DNA of 7,082 bases, taken from NCBI GenBank assembly GCA_019240375.1, contig JAFAYN010000545.1, forward strand, positions 1-7,082, written 5' to 3'. Numbering within the stretch: the stretch's first letter is position 1; each line of letters opens with the position of its first letter. This stretch comes from Gemmatimonadota bacterium (lineage in GTDB: Bacteria > Gemmatimonadota > Gemmatimonadetes > Longimicrobiales > Longimicrobiaceae). Under the pieces are notes generated by a model. That model made no database searches, had not been told where the DNA came from, and was given only the letters and a program-made list of their open reading frames with translations. Below, piece by piece: positions 1-5,091 of this stretch. Position numbers and translations under genes: made by a program.

Positions 1-167
1 TCGGCTTCGGCAAGCTGGTGCACCCGCTGCGGCTGGCGCTGACCGGATCGTCCGCCAGCCCGGGGATCGACGCGGTGATCGCGCTGCTGGGGCGGGACGG
101 GGTCGCGCGGAGGCTGGACGCCGCCCGGGATCGGCTCCGCTCCGGACCGGCCGATCAAGATCGTTGA
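1..167 (+). CDS. gltX: Glutamyl-tRNA synthetase, C-terminal fragment
   Basis: The window opens inside a gene whose last 54 codons (from base 3) end at TGA 165-167. The translated tail contains KLVHPLRLALTG, then SSASPGIDAVIALLGRDGV and RRLDAARDRL. This matches the end of the anticodon-binding domain of bacterial glutamyl-tRNA synthetases, where a K-x-x-x-P-L-R-x-A-L-T-G segment is followed by an SPG(I/L)xxVxxLLGRE-like segment. The enzyme charges tRNA-Glu with glutamate in the cytoplasm. The catalytic Rossmann domain with its HIGH and KMSKS motifs lies upstream of the window, so enzyme integrity cannot be judged. The stop codon overlaps the -35 hexamer of the downstream lexA promoter, and no terminator is visible between the two genes. 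Confidence 0.85.
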   Translation, partial: GFGKLVHPLRLALTGSSASPGIDAVIALLGRDGVARRLDAARDRLRSGPADQDR

Positions 168-192
168 CAAGCCCGTAGACGCGTCCTAAGTT
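164..192 (+). promoter_or_regulatory. Predicted sigma-70-type promoter of lexA
   Basis: TTGACA at 164-169 is a perfect -35 hexamer. It is followed by a 17-base spacer and TAAGTT at 187-192 as the likely -10. The transcription start would fall near 199, giving a leader of about 134 bases before the lexA ATG. The -35 overlaps the gltX stop codon (TGA 165-167). A matching arrangement (the same CGTTGACA octamer, an 18-base spacer, TAAGTT) precedes pyrR, which strengthens both calls. TAAGTT is only a fair match to TATAAT, so this may be a lineage-specific -10. Prediction only. Confidence 0.6.
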
Positions 193-209
193 GCGCTATA
201 AGCGAGTTT

Positions 210-241
210 ACGTGGATTCAGGTGTTGTTTCTGCTCCACGT
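210..241 (+). repeat. Inverted repeat ACGTGGA / TCCACGT in the lexA leader
   Basis: ACGTGGA at 210-216 and TCCACGT at 235-241 form perfect 7-base arms around an 18-base centre. A third copy of TCCACGT lies at 303-309. All three copies fall in the short interval between the predicted transcription start and the lexA start codon. They could be protein-binding half sites, possibly for LexA itself, or could pair in the RNA. They match no SOS-box consensus I know, so the role is open. Confidence 0.35.
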
Positions 242-261
242 TCGCGTAGCACTTGCGCAAC

Positions 262-286
262 AGGTGCCGCGATCTGCGCGACACCT
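262..286 (+). promoter_or_regulatory. Stem-loop in the lexA 5' leader
   Basis: AGGTG (262-266) pairs with CACCT (282-286), and CGCG (268-271) pairs with CGCG (277-280). One C/A mismatch separates the two helices and the loop is ATCTG. The sequence after it (TCATGGGG) has no T tract, so it is not an intrinsic terminator. It lies in the predicted untranslated leader of lexA, about 47 bases before the start codon. A regulatory role is inference. Confidence 0.4.
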
Positions 287-310
287 TCATGGGGTTCCGA
301 CTTCCACGTG

Positions 311-322
311 CCGGTATACCGG
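311..322 (+). promoter_or_regulatory. Perfect palindrome CCGGTATACCGG next to the lexA ribosome-binding site
   Basis: This 12-base perfect palindrome ends within the first bases of the GGGGAGG ribosome-binding site at 321-327. It is a candidate protein-binding site or a small RNA hairpin that could affect translation. Nothing in the sequence proves it is the LexA operator. Confidence 0.35.
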
Positions 323-327
323 GGAGG
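321..327 (+). promoter_or_regulatory. Ribosome-binding site that fixes the lexA start
   Basis: GGGGAGG ends 5 bases before ATG 333. The frame stays open upstream to a GTG at 222, but only the ATG at 333 has a good Shine-Dalgarno and gives a LexA of usual length and N terminus. Confidence 0.75.
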
Positions 328-332
328 CAGTT

Positions 333-980
333 ATGCCTGAACCATTGAGCAAGATCGAGCGACGGATCCTCAACTACCTCGTCGAATACCTCAAGCAGCA
401 CACGTATCAGCCCAGCATCCGCGAGATCGGCAAGCGCTTCGGGATCAAGTCCACCAAGACGGTCTCGGAGCACCTGCAGGCGCTGGCGGACAAGGGTTAC
501 ATCGAGCGCGACGCTTCCCGCTCGCGCGGGGTGAAGATCCTGGGAATGAACCTGGCCCCGGACCTGATCAGCATCCCCTTCTACGGGAAGATCGCGGCGG
601 GCCGCCCGGCGCTCCTCCGGGAGCACGTGCAGGACGAGATCGGGCTGGACCGCAAGCTGGTCGCCTCGGCCGACACCTTCTTCCTGAAGGTCAAGGGCGA
701 CAGCATGCAGGGGATGGGAATCCTCGACGGCGACATGGTCATGGTGGAGCCGCTGGAGGAGGGCGAGCTGCGCGACGGGGACATCGTCGCCGCGCAGATG
801 GGCGAGGAGGCCACGGTGAAGCGCTACTTCCGGCAGGACGAGAAGGTGGTGCTGGAGCCCGCCAACCCCGACTACGCCCCGATCCTGGTGCACGAGCACG
901 AGGACTTCACGGTGCTGGGGAGGGTGACCGGCCTCTTCCGCCGCTTCACCGCGGAGCAGACCGCCGCCATAGGCGCCTGA
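333..980 (+). CDS. lexA: LexA, SOS-response repressor and self-cleaving protease
   Basis: This 215-residue protein has the full LexA layout. Residues 4-70 form a winged helix-turn-helix with the typical LSKIERRILNYLVEYL start and QPSIREIGKRFGIKS recognition region. Residues 80-205 form the S24 peptidase domain. The self-cleavage bond is predicted at Ala89-Gly90 in KIAAGRP. The nucleophile is Ser124 in KGDSMQGMGI and the general base is Lys163 in ATVKRYF. These match Ala84-Gly85, Ser119 and Lys156 of the E. coli protein in order and spacing. LexA represses DNA-repair genes until RecA filaments on single-stranded DNA trigger its self-cleavage. The gene has its own predicted promoter and terminator, so it appears to be monocistronic. 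LexA usually represses itself, but I recognise no standard SOS box (neither CTG-N10-CAG nor GAAC-N4-GTTC type) upstream; the operator may be lineage-specific. Confidence 0.97.
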   Translation: MPEPLSKIERRILNYLVEYLKQHTYQPSIREIGKRFGIKSTKTVSEHLQALADKGYIERDASRSRGVKILGMNLAPDLISIPFYGKIAAGRPALLREHVQDEIGLDRKLVASADTFFLKVKGDSMQGMGILDGDMVMVEPLEEGELRDGDIVAAQMGEEATVKRYFRQDEKVVLEPANPDYAPILVHEHEDFTVLGRVTGLFRRFTAEQTAAIGA

Positions 981-1001
981 AGCCAGCGCCGTGGTAGAAC
1001 G

Positions 1002-1038
1002 GGACCCCGGCGAAACGCTCGCCGGGGTCCTGTTTTTT
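1002..1038 (+). terminator. Intrinsic terminator after lexA
   Basis: GGACCCCGGCG (1002-1012) pairs perfectly over 11 bases with CGCCGGGGTCC (1020-1030) around a 7-base loop. The run TGTTTTTT follows at 1031-1038. This is a textbook Rho-independent terminator, 21 bases after the lexA stop. It ends only 17 bases before the tadA start codon. Confidence 0.93.
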
Positions 1039-1055
1039 GTACCTCTGACGCTTAC

Positions 1056-1565
1056 ATGACGGATACGCCCGAAAACGAGGACGAGCGCTGGATGCGCCTG
1101 GCGCTGGCGGAGGCGGCGAAGGCGGAGCGCATCGGCGAGGTGCCGGTGGGGGCGGTGATCGTGCGGGGCGGGGAGGTGGTCGCCCGCGGGCACAACCTGA
1201 CCCACACCCTGCAGGACCCTTCCACCCACGCCGAGATGGTGGCGATCCGCCGCGCCGCTGCATCCATCGGGCACTGGCGCCTGCTGGACTGCACCCTGTA
1301 CGTGACACTGGAGCCGTGCGCCATGTGCTCGGGCGCCATCGTGCTCGCGCGCATCCCGCGGCTGGTGTACGGCGCGCCCGATCCCAAGGCCGGGATGTCC
1401 GGCTCGCTCGGGAACCTGGTGCAGGACCCGCGGCTCAACCACCGCGTGGAGCTGACCGCCGGCGTGCTGGAGCGGGAGTGCGGCGAGGTGCTGCGCGCCT
1501 TCTTCCGGGCGCGGCGCCGGACCGGCGCGTCCAGCTCCCTTCCGCCGCCCGGGACATCCCCGTAG
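1056..1565 (+). CDS. tadA: TadA, tRNA(Arg) wobble adenosine-34 deaminase
   Basis: This 169-residue cytidine-deaminase-fold enzyme should convert adenosine 34 to inosine in tRNA-Arg(ACG), which is essential for decoding CGN codons in most bacteria. The zinc and catalytic signature is complete: His58 and proton-shuttle Glu60 in HAE, and Cys88 and Cys91 in PCAMC. EVPVGAVIV near residue 28 and the LVYGAPDPKAGMSGS segment are typical of TadA. The last 16 or so residues (RRRTGASSSLPPPGTSP) look like an unstructured tail. I chose ATG 1056 because the DERWMRLAL segment aligns with the N terminus of E. coli TadA, but it has no Shine-Dalgarno. ATG 1092 (157 residues) has GAGGA 10 bases upstream and is a possible alternative. 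The gene starts 17 bases after the lexA terminator, and no convincing promoter is visible. A guanine or cytosine deaminase of the same fold is a less likely reading. Confidence 0.92.
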   Translation: MTDTPENEDERWMRLALAEAAKAERIGEVPVGAVIVRGGEVVARGHNLTHTLQDPSTHAEMVAIRRAAASIGHWRLLDCTLYVTLEPCAMCSGAIVLARIPRLVYGAPDPKAGMSGSLGNLVQDPRLNHRVELTAGVLERECGEVLRAFFRARRRTGASSSLPPPGTSP

Positions 1566-1575
1566 CCCGGCTACG
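1561..1575 (+). repeat. Short perfect inverted repeat over the tadA stop codon
   Basis: CGTAGCC and GGCTACG form 7-base arms around one central base; in RNA this would be a 6-base stem with a CCG loop. It contains the tadA TAG at 1563-1565. The downstream sequence is CT-rich (TATCTCCCCCTTCT) without a clean T run, so it is at best a weak terminator. It could instead stabilise an mRNA end or be chance. Confidence 0.35.
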
Positions 1576-1604
1576 TATCTCCCCCTTCTACATCCTTCCC
1601 CGAC

Positions 1605-2195
1605 ATGCCCAACGCATCCCATCCCGTCCGCCGCCCCAGGCTCGGGGGCGACTATTCCGCGACCGTCAGCGACCACGAGGGCCAGTTCTTCTGGGCCCGC
1701 TTCGTCAAGAACAACGGGACCGCGGTGACGATCGGCGACCTCACGGAGGCGGCGGAGGCCCGCAACGCGGCGCAGCACGCCGAGCAGAAGTTCCTGACCG
1801 ACAACTCCCCGCTCCCGGCCCTCCCCGCGCACACCGTCCGGATCGAGCTGGACCTGAAGACGCCCCCGTGCGAGCGGAGCGCGGGCCCGCTGGCGGCGAA
1901 CTCGTGCTGCGTGAAGATCGCCAAGAAGTGGACCGACGCGTACCCCGCCACGCCGATCTACCTGTTCGTCCGCGAGGTGGACAACACGGAGAACCTGGTG
2001 GACACCTTCGCGGCTCCGGGACAGTTCCGGACCGGCTGGCGCGCCGTGGTCAAGGTGACCGCGGCGCAGGGGGTACCGCCCGGGGCGCGCGTCGAGGGGG
2101 TTGCGTCCCAGTTCCGGATGTACCAGATCGCCCACGCCAAGTGGCGGTACTGGACGTGGACGGACGGGGACTGGGAGGCCAACGGGCTCCCGTAG
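1605..2195 (+). CDS. Unrecognised protein with deaminase-like HAE and PC...CC motifs
   Basis: I do not recognise this 196-residue protein as a named family. It has no signal peptide or membrane segment. What can be seen is the order of elements expected in a cytidine-deaminase fold. Residues 15-43 look like a beta hairpin. A helix (about 46-65) carries His58-Ala59-Glu60 in QHAEQKFLTD. A strand follows (HTVRIELDLK, 76-85), then Pro88-Cys89, then Cys101-Cys102 at the start of a helix (CCVKIAKKW). Another strand is PIYLFVREV (117-125). In known deaminases the histidine and two cysteines hold zinc and the glutamate shuttles protons. Here the usual C-x2-C is stretched to C-x11-C-C, which is abnormal. 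The tail (180-190) is tryptophan-rich. The gene lies 39 bases after tadA and may be co-transcribed with it. No Shine-Dalgarno precedes ATG 1605. Deaminase assignment is inference; a structural zinc site is the main alternative. Confidence 0.7.
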   Translation: MPNASHPVRRPRLGGDYSATVSDHEGQFFWARFVKNNGTAVTIGDLTEAAEARNAAQHAEQKFLTDNSPLPALPAHTVRIELDLKTPPCERSAGPLAANSCCVKIAKKWTDAYPATPIYLFVREVDNTENLVDTFAAPGQFRTGWRAVVKVTAAQGVPPGARVEGVASQFRMYQIAHAKWRYWTWTDGDWEANGLP

Positions 2196-2202
2196 CCGTT
2201 CG

Positions 2203-2232
2203 TTGACACCCCCCCGGCCCGACCTGTAAGTT
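2203..2232 (+). promoter_or_regulatory. Predicted promoter of the pyr operon
   Basis: TTGACA at 2203-2208 is separated by 18 bases from TAAGTT at 2227-2232, in the 78-base gap before pyrR. The octamer CGTTGACA and the TAAGTT hexamer are identical to those before lexA. A start near 2239 would give a leader of about 35 bases that is C-rich, has no Shine-Dalgarno, and contains no terminator-like hairpin. Confidence 0.6.
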
Positions 2233-2273
2233 CCTCCCCACCCGCCCACGCCCCGTACCCCGACGCCCGGACC

Positions 2274-2831
2274 ATGGCCGACCCCCAGCGCAAGACGATG
2301 ATGACCGCCGCCACCGTCGAGCAGACGCTCGCGCGCATGGCGGGCGAGATCGTGGAGCAGGCCGCGGGCGCCGAGTCGCTGGTGCTGGTGGGGATCCACC
2401 GCCGCGGCGTGCACCTGGCCACCTGGCTGGCCGGGAGCATCCAGGGGTCGCACCCCGACCTCGGCATCGCCACGGGGACGCTGGACATCACCCTGTACCG
2501 CGACGACCTGATGACGGTGGGGCCGCGCCCGGTGGTCGGGCCCACGCGACTCCCCACCGGCGGGATCGACGGGCGCCTGGTGGTGATCGTGGACGACGTG
2601 CTGTACACCGGGCGGACGGTGCGCGCCGCGCTGGACGAGCTGGCCGACTTCGGGCGGCCGCGGCGGACGCTGCTCTGCGTGCTGGTGGACCGCGGCGGGC
2701 GAGAGCTCCCGATCCAGCCGGACATCGTCGGCGAGATGATCCCGGCGCCCCCCGGCGGGCGGGTGGAGGTGCTGGTCCCCGAGATCGACGGGAACCTGGG
2801 GGTGGTGCTGGTGGGAGGGAGCGCCGACTGA
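2274..2831 (+). CDS. pyrR: PyrR, bifunctional pyrimidine operon regulator / uracil phosphoribosyltransferase
   Basis: The 185-residue length and all landmarks fit Pyr[12 protein letters not shown] (39-49) and DITLYRDDL (71-79) match the B. subtilis protein closely. [13 protein letters not shown] (103-115) is the PRPP-binding loop of type I phosphoribosyltransferases, and [11 protein letters not shown] (137-147) is also family-typical. PyrR can make UMP from uracil and PRPP. In Gram-positive bacteria it also binds UMP-charged to pyr mRNA leaders and promotes attenuation. ATG 2274 gives an N terminus of usual length, though it has no Shine-Dalgarno; ATG 2298 or 2301 would remove 8-9 residues that the family does not need. 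The stop overlaps the pyrB start by one base (TGATG). The predicted leader is too short for an attenuator, so regulation may be translational, act at another site, or be absent. Confidence 0.95.
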   Translation: MADPQRKTMMTAATVEQTLARMAGEIVEQAAGAESLVLVGIHRRGVHLATWLAGSIQGSHPDLGIATGTLDITLYRDDLMTVGPRPVVGPTRLPTGGIDGRLVVIVDDVLYTGRTVRAALDELADFGRPRRTLLCVLVDRGGRELPIQPDIVGEMIPAPPGGRVEVLVPEIDGNLGVVLVGGSAD

Positions 2832-3805
2832 TGGCCCATCCCGCCGGACCGTACCTGGGAAAGGACCTGCTGGGGCTGGAGGAGCTGTCGGCGGAGCAGA
2901 TCACCGCCATCCTCGACACGGCCGAGCCGTTCAAGGAGATCTCCGAGCGGCCGATCAAGAAGGTCCCCGTCCTGCGCGGCAAGACCATCGTCAACGCCTT
3001 CTTCGAGAACTCCACCCGCACCCGCATCTCCTTCGAGTTCGCGGAAAAGCGCCTGTCCGCCGACACGGTCAACTTCTCCGCCTCCGGCTCGTCCGTGTCC
3101 AAGGGCGAGACGCTGGTGGACACCGCGAAGAACCTGGAGGCGATGCGGATCGACATGGTGGTGATCCGCCACGGCGCCAGCGGCTCCGCCCGCTTCCTGG
3201 CCGAGCGGATCGACTCCAACGTGGTCAACGCCGGCGACGGGCGGCACGAGCACCCCACCCAGGGGCTCCTCGACCTGCTCACCATCCGCGACCACTTCCG
3301 CCGCATCGCGGGGCTGAAGGTGTGCATCACCGGCGACATCCTCCACTCCCGGGTGGCGCGCTCCAACCTCTGGGGACTGCGCAAGCTGGGGGCGGAGGTG
3401 GCGGTGTGCGGCCCGCGGACGCTCCTCCCCCGCGACGTGGAGGAGATGGGCGTGACGGTGTTCCGGCGCATCGAGGACGCGATCGAGTGGGCCGACGTCC
3501 TCAACGTCCTCCGCCTGCAGCTGGAGCGGATGCAGGGCGGCTTCGTCCCCTCGCTCCGCGAGTACAACCGCGTCTTCGGCGTGACCCGGGCCCGGCTCGA
3601 CCGCGCCGGGCGCGACATCCTGATCCTCCACCCCGGACCGATGAACCGCGGCGTCGAGATCGACAGCGACGTGGCCGATGGGCCGCACTCCGTGATCCTG
3701 CAGCAGGTGACCAACGGCGTCGCCATCCGCATGGCCGTCCTCTACCTTCTCGCCGGCGGGGCCCCGGAGCGGGCCGAGGCCGCCAAGACGGGAGGCGGCG
3801 AATGA
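2831..3805 (+). CDS. pyrB: Aspartate carbamoyltransferase catalytic subunit
   Basis: This 324-residue enzyme joins carbamoyl phosphate and aspartate to make N-carbamoyl-aspartate, the committed step of pyrimidine synthesis. [19 protein letters not shown] at 57-75 contains the carbamoyl-phosphate loop STRTR (61-65). Lys91 in [10 protein letters not shown] is the loop lysine contributed to the neighbouring subunit. [12 protein letters not shown] (141-152), [11 protein letters not shown] (168-178), LRLQLERM (227-234) and HPGPMNRG (267-274) complete the active site. A GGGAGGG ribosome-binding site at 2813-2819 lies inside the end of pyrR, and the start shares one base with the pyrR stop, which suggests translational coupling. 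No pyrI regulatory-subunit gene is present in the window. The adjacent class I dihydroorotase is the partner in Aquifex-type PyrB-PyrC assemblies, so a similar complex is plausible. Confidence 0.97.
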   Translation: MAHPAGPYLGKDLLGLEELSAEQITAILDTAEPFKEISERPIKKVPVLRGKTIVNAFFENSTRTRISFEFAEKRLSADTVNFSASGSSVSKGETLVDTAKNLEAMRIDMVVIRHGASGSARFLAERIDSNVVNAGDGRHEHPTQGLLDLLTIRDHFRRIAGLKVCITGDILHSRVARSNLWGLRKLGAEVAVCGPRTLLPRDVEEMGVTVFRRIEDAIEWADVLNVLRLQLERMQGGFVPSLREYNRVFGVTRARLDRAGRDILILHPGPMNRGVEIDSDVADGPHSVILQQVTNGVAIRMAVLYLLAGGAPERAEAAKTGGGE

Positions 3806-5091
3806 GGCCGGTGCTGATCCGCGGCGGGCGCGTGATCGACCCGTCGCAGCGGATGGATGCGACGCTCGACCTGCTCCTGCACGGCGGCGCGGTGGTGGAG
3901 ATCGGCGAGCGGCTGGATGCCCCCGAGGGCGCGGAAGTCTTCGACGCCGCGGGGCTGGTGGTGTGCCCCGGTCTGATCGACGTGCACGTCCACCTGCGCG
4001 AGCCGGGGGGCGAGCACAAGGAGACCATCGCCAGCGGGGCGCGCGCCGCGGCCGCGGGCGGCTTCACCGCGGTGGTCGCCATGCCCAACACCAGCCCCCC
4101 CATCGACAACCCCGCCTCCGTCGGCTTCGTGCGGTCGGAGGGGATGCGGGCGGGAGGCGCGCGGGTGTACCCCACCGGCGCGATCACCGTGGGGCAGAAG
4201 GGCGAGCAGCTGGCCGAGATCGGAGAGATGTTCGCGGCGGGTGCGGTGGCCGTCACCGACGACGGGCGGCCGGTGATGAACGCCGGGGTGATGCGGCTGG
4301 CGCTGGAGTACGTCCAGACCTTCGACATCCCGGTCGCCGTGCACGAGGAGGACCTCGCGCTCTCACGCGGCGGGTCGATGAACGAGGGGGTCATCGCCTC
4401 GCGGCTGGGGCTCACCGGGATCCCCAACGCCGCCGAGGACGTGATGATCGCCCGCGACCTGATGCTGGCGGAATTGACCGGCGGGCGGCTGCACGTGCAG
4501 CACGTGTCCACGCGCGGCGGGGTGGAGCTGATCCGCGCCGCGAAGGCGCGCGGGATCCGCGTTTCCGCCGAAGCGACGCCGCACCACTTCGCGCTGACCG
4601 ACCAGGCGGTGGAGCGGTATGGGACGCAGGCCAAGATGAACCCGCCGCTCCGCTCCGAGGCCGACCGCGCCGCGGTGGTCGAGGGGGTGCGCGACGGGAC
4701 GCTGGACGTGATCGCCACCGACCACGCCCCGCACCACTACGACGAGAAGGAGCAGGCGTTCGAGGACGCCCCCAACGGGATCATCGGGCTGGAGACCGCC
4801 CTGGGACTGGCGCTGACCGAGCTGGTGGGGCGCGGGGTGATCGACCTCCCGACGCTGGTGGAGCGGATGAGCTGCGCCCCGGCGCGCGCCCTGTCGCTCC
4901 CCGGCGGGACGCTCCGGCTCGGGAGCCCCGCCGACGTGACCGTCTTCCACCCGGACGAGGAGTGGACCGTGGACCCGGCGAAGTCCCTGTCCCTGAGCCG
5001 CAACACCCCCTTCCGCGGCTGGAAGCTCCGCGGACGCCCCGTCCGTACCCTGGTGGAGGGGCGCACGGTGTGGGCGGCGGAGCGCCCATGA
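3802..5091 (+). CDS. pyrC: Dihydroorotase, class I, apparently active
   Basis: This 429-residue amidohydrolase should cyclise N-carbamoyl-aspartate to dihydroorotate. The metal site is intact: His62 and His64 in [10 protein letters not shown], Asp153 in VTDDG, His181 in VAVHEED, His234 in [10 protein letters not shown], and catalytic Asp307 in [18 protein letters not shown] (94-103) and the C-terminal [14 protein letters not shown] and [20 protein letters not shown] blocks are typical of class I dihydroorotases that accompany PyrB. Because the metal ligands are kept, this is not the inactive pseudo-dihydroorotase found beside PyrB in some bacteria. The start overlaps the pyrB stop by four bases (ATGA). 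GGGAGG at 3790-3795 is 6 bases upstream of the start. The frame is open much further upstream, but that part only shadows pyrB. Confidence 0.97.
   Translation: MRPVLIRGGRVIDPSQRMDATLDLLLHGGAVVEIGERLDAPEGAEVFDAAGLVVCPGLIDVHVHLREPGGEHKETIASGARAAAAGGFTAVVAMPNTSPPIDNPASVGFVRSEGMRAGGARVYPTGAITVGQKGEQLAEIGEMFAAGAVAVTDDGRPVMNAGVMRLALEYVQTFDIPVAVHEEDLALSRGGSMNEGVIASRLGLTGIPNAAEDVMIARDLMLAELTGGRLHVQHVSTRGGVELIRAAKARGIRVSAEATPHHFALTDQAVERYGTQAKMNPPLRSEADRAAVVEGVRDGTLDVIATDHAPHHYDEKEQAFEDAPNGIIGLETALGLALTELVGRGVIDLPTLVERMSCAPARALSLPGGTLRLGSPADVTVFHPDEEWTVDPAKSLSLSRNTPFRGWKLRGRPVRTLVEGRTVWAAERP
5079..5082 (+). promoter_or_regulatory. Ribosome-binding site that fixes the exoribonuclease start
   Basis: GGAG lies 5 bases before ATG 5088 inside the end of pyrC. 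It favours ATG 5088 over ATG 5175, which would better match the short N terminus of YhaM but has its nearest purine-rich run (GGGAG) about 17 bases upstream. Confidence 0.6.

Noticed and set aside
197..202. TATAAG as the lexA -10 box
   Set aside because: It is 27 bases from TTGACA, too far for a sigma-70 promoter; TAAGTT at 187-192 has the right spacing and recurs before pyrR.
222..332. N-terminal extension of LexA from a GTG at 222
   Set aside because: The 37 extra codons do not resemble LexA, the GTG has no ribosome-binding site, and ATG 333 has a strong one and a family-typical N terminus.
1561..1575. Inverted repeat at the tadA stop as an intrinsic terminator
   Set aside because: The stem is short and the following sequence is CT-rich rather than a T run; it is kept only as a repeat.
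186..2453. A very long minus-strand open frame (755 codons)
   Set aside because: It lies opposite lexA, tadA and the 1605 gene. Its translation is low-complexity Arg/Gly/Pro/His-rich with no family motif, as expected for antisense frames in very GC-rich genes.
1958..3688. Long minus-strand open frames opposite pyrR and pyrB
   Set aside because: They are shadows of well-supported genes; composition is biased and no motif or ribosome-binding site supports them.
3322..3801. Upstream extension of the pyrC frame
   Set aside because: It overlaps pyrB in another frame and is Arg/Pro-rich; dihydroorotase homology begins at ATG 3802.
3963..5087. Upstream extension of the exoribonuclease frame
   Set aside because: It overlaps pyrC in another frame and is low-complexity; recognisable sequence starts at ATG 5088.
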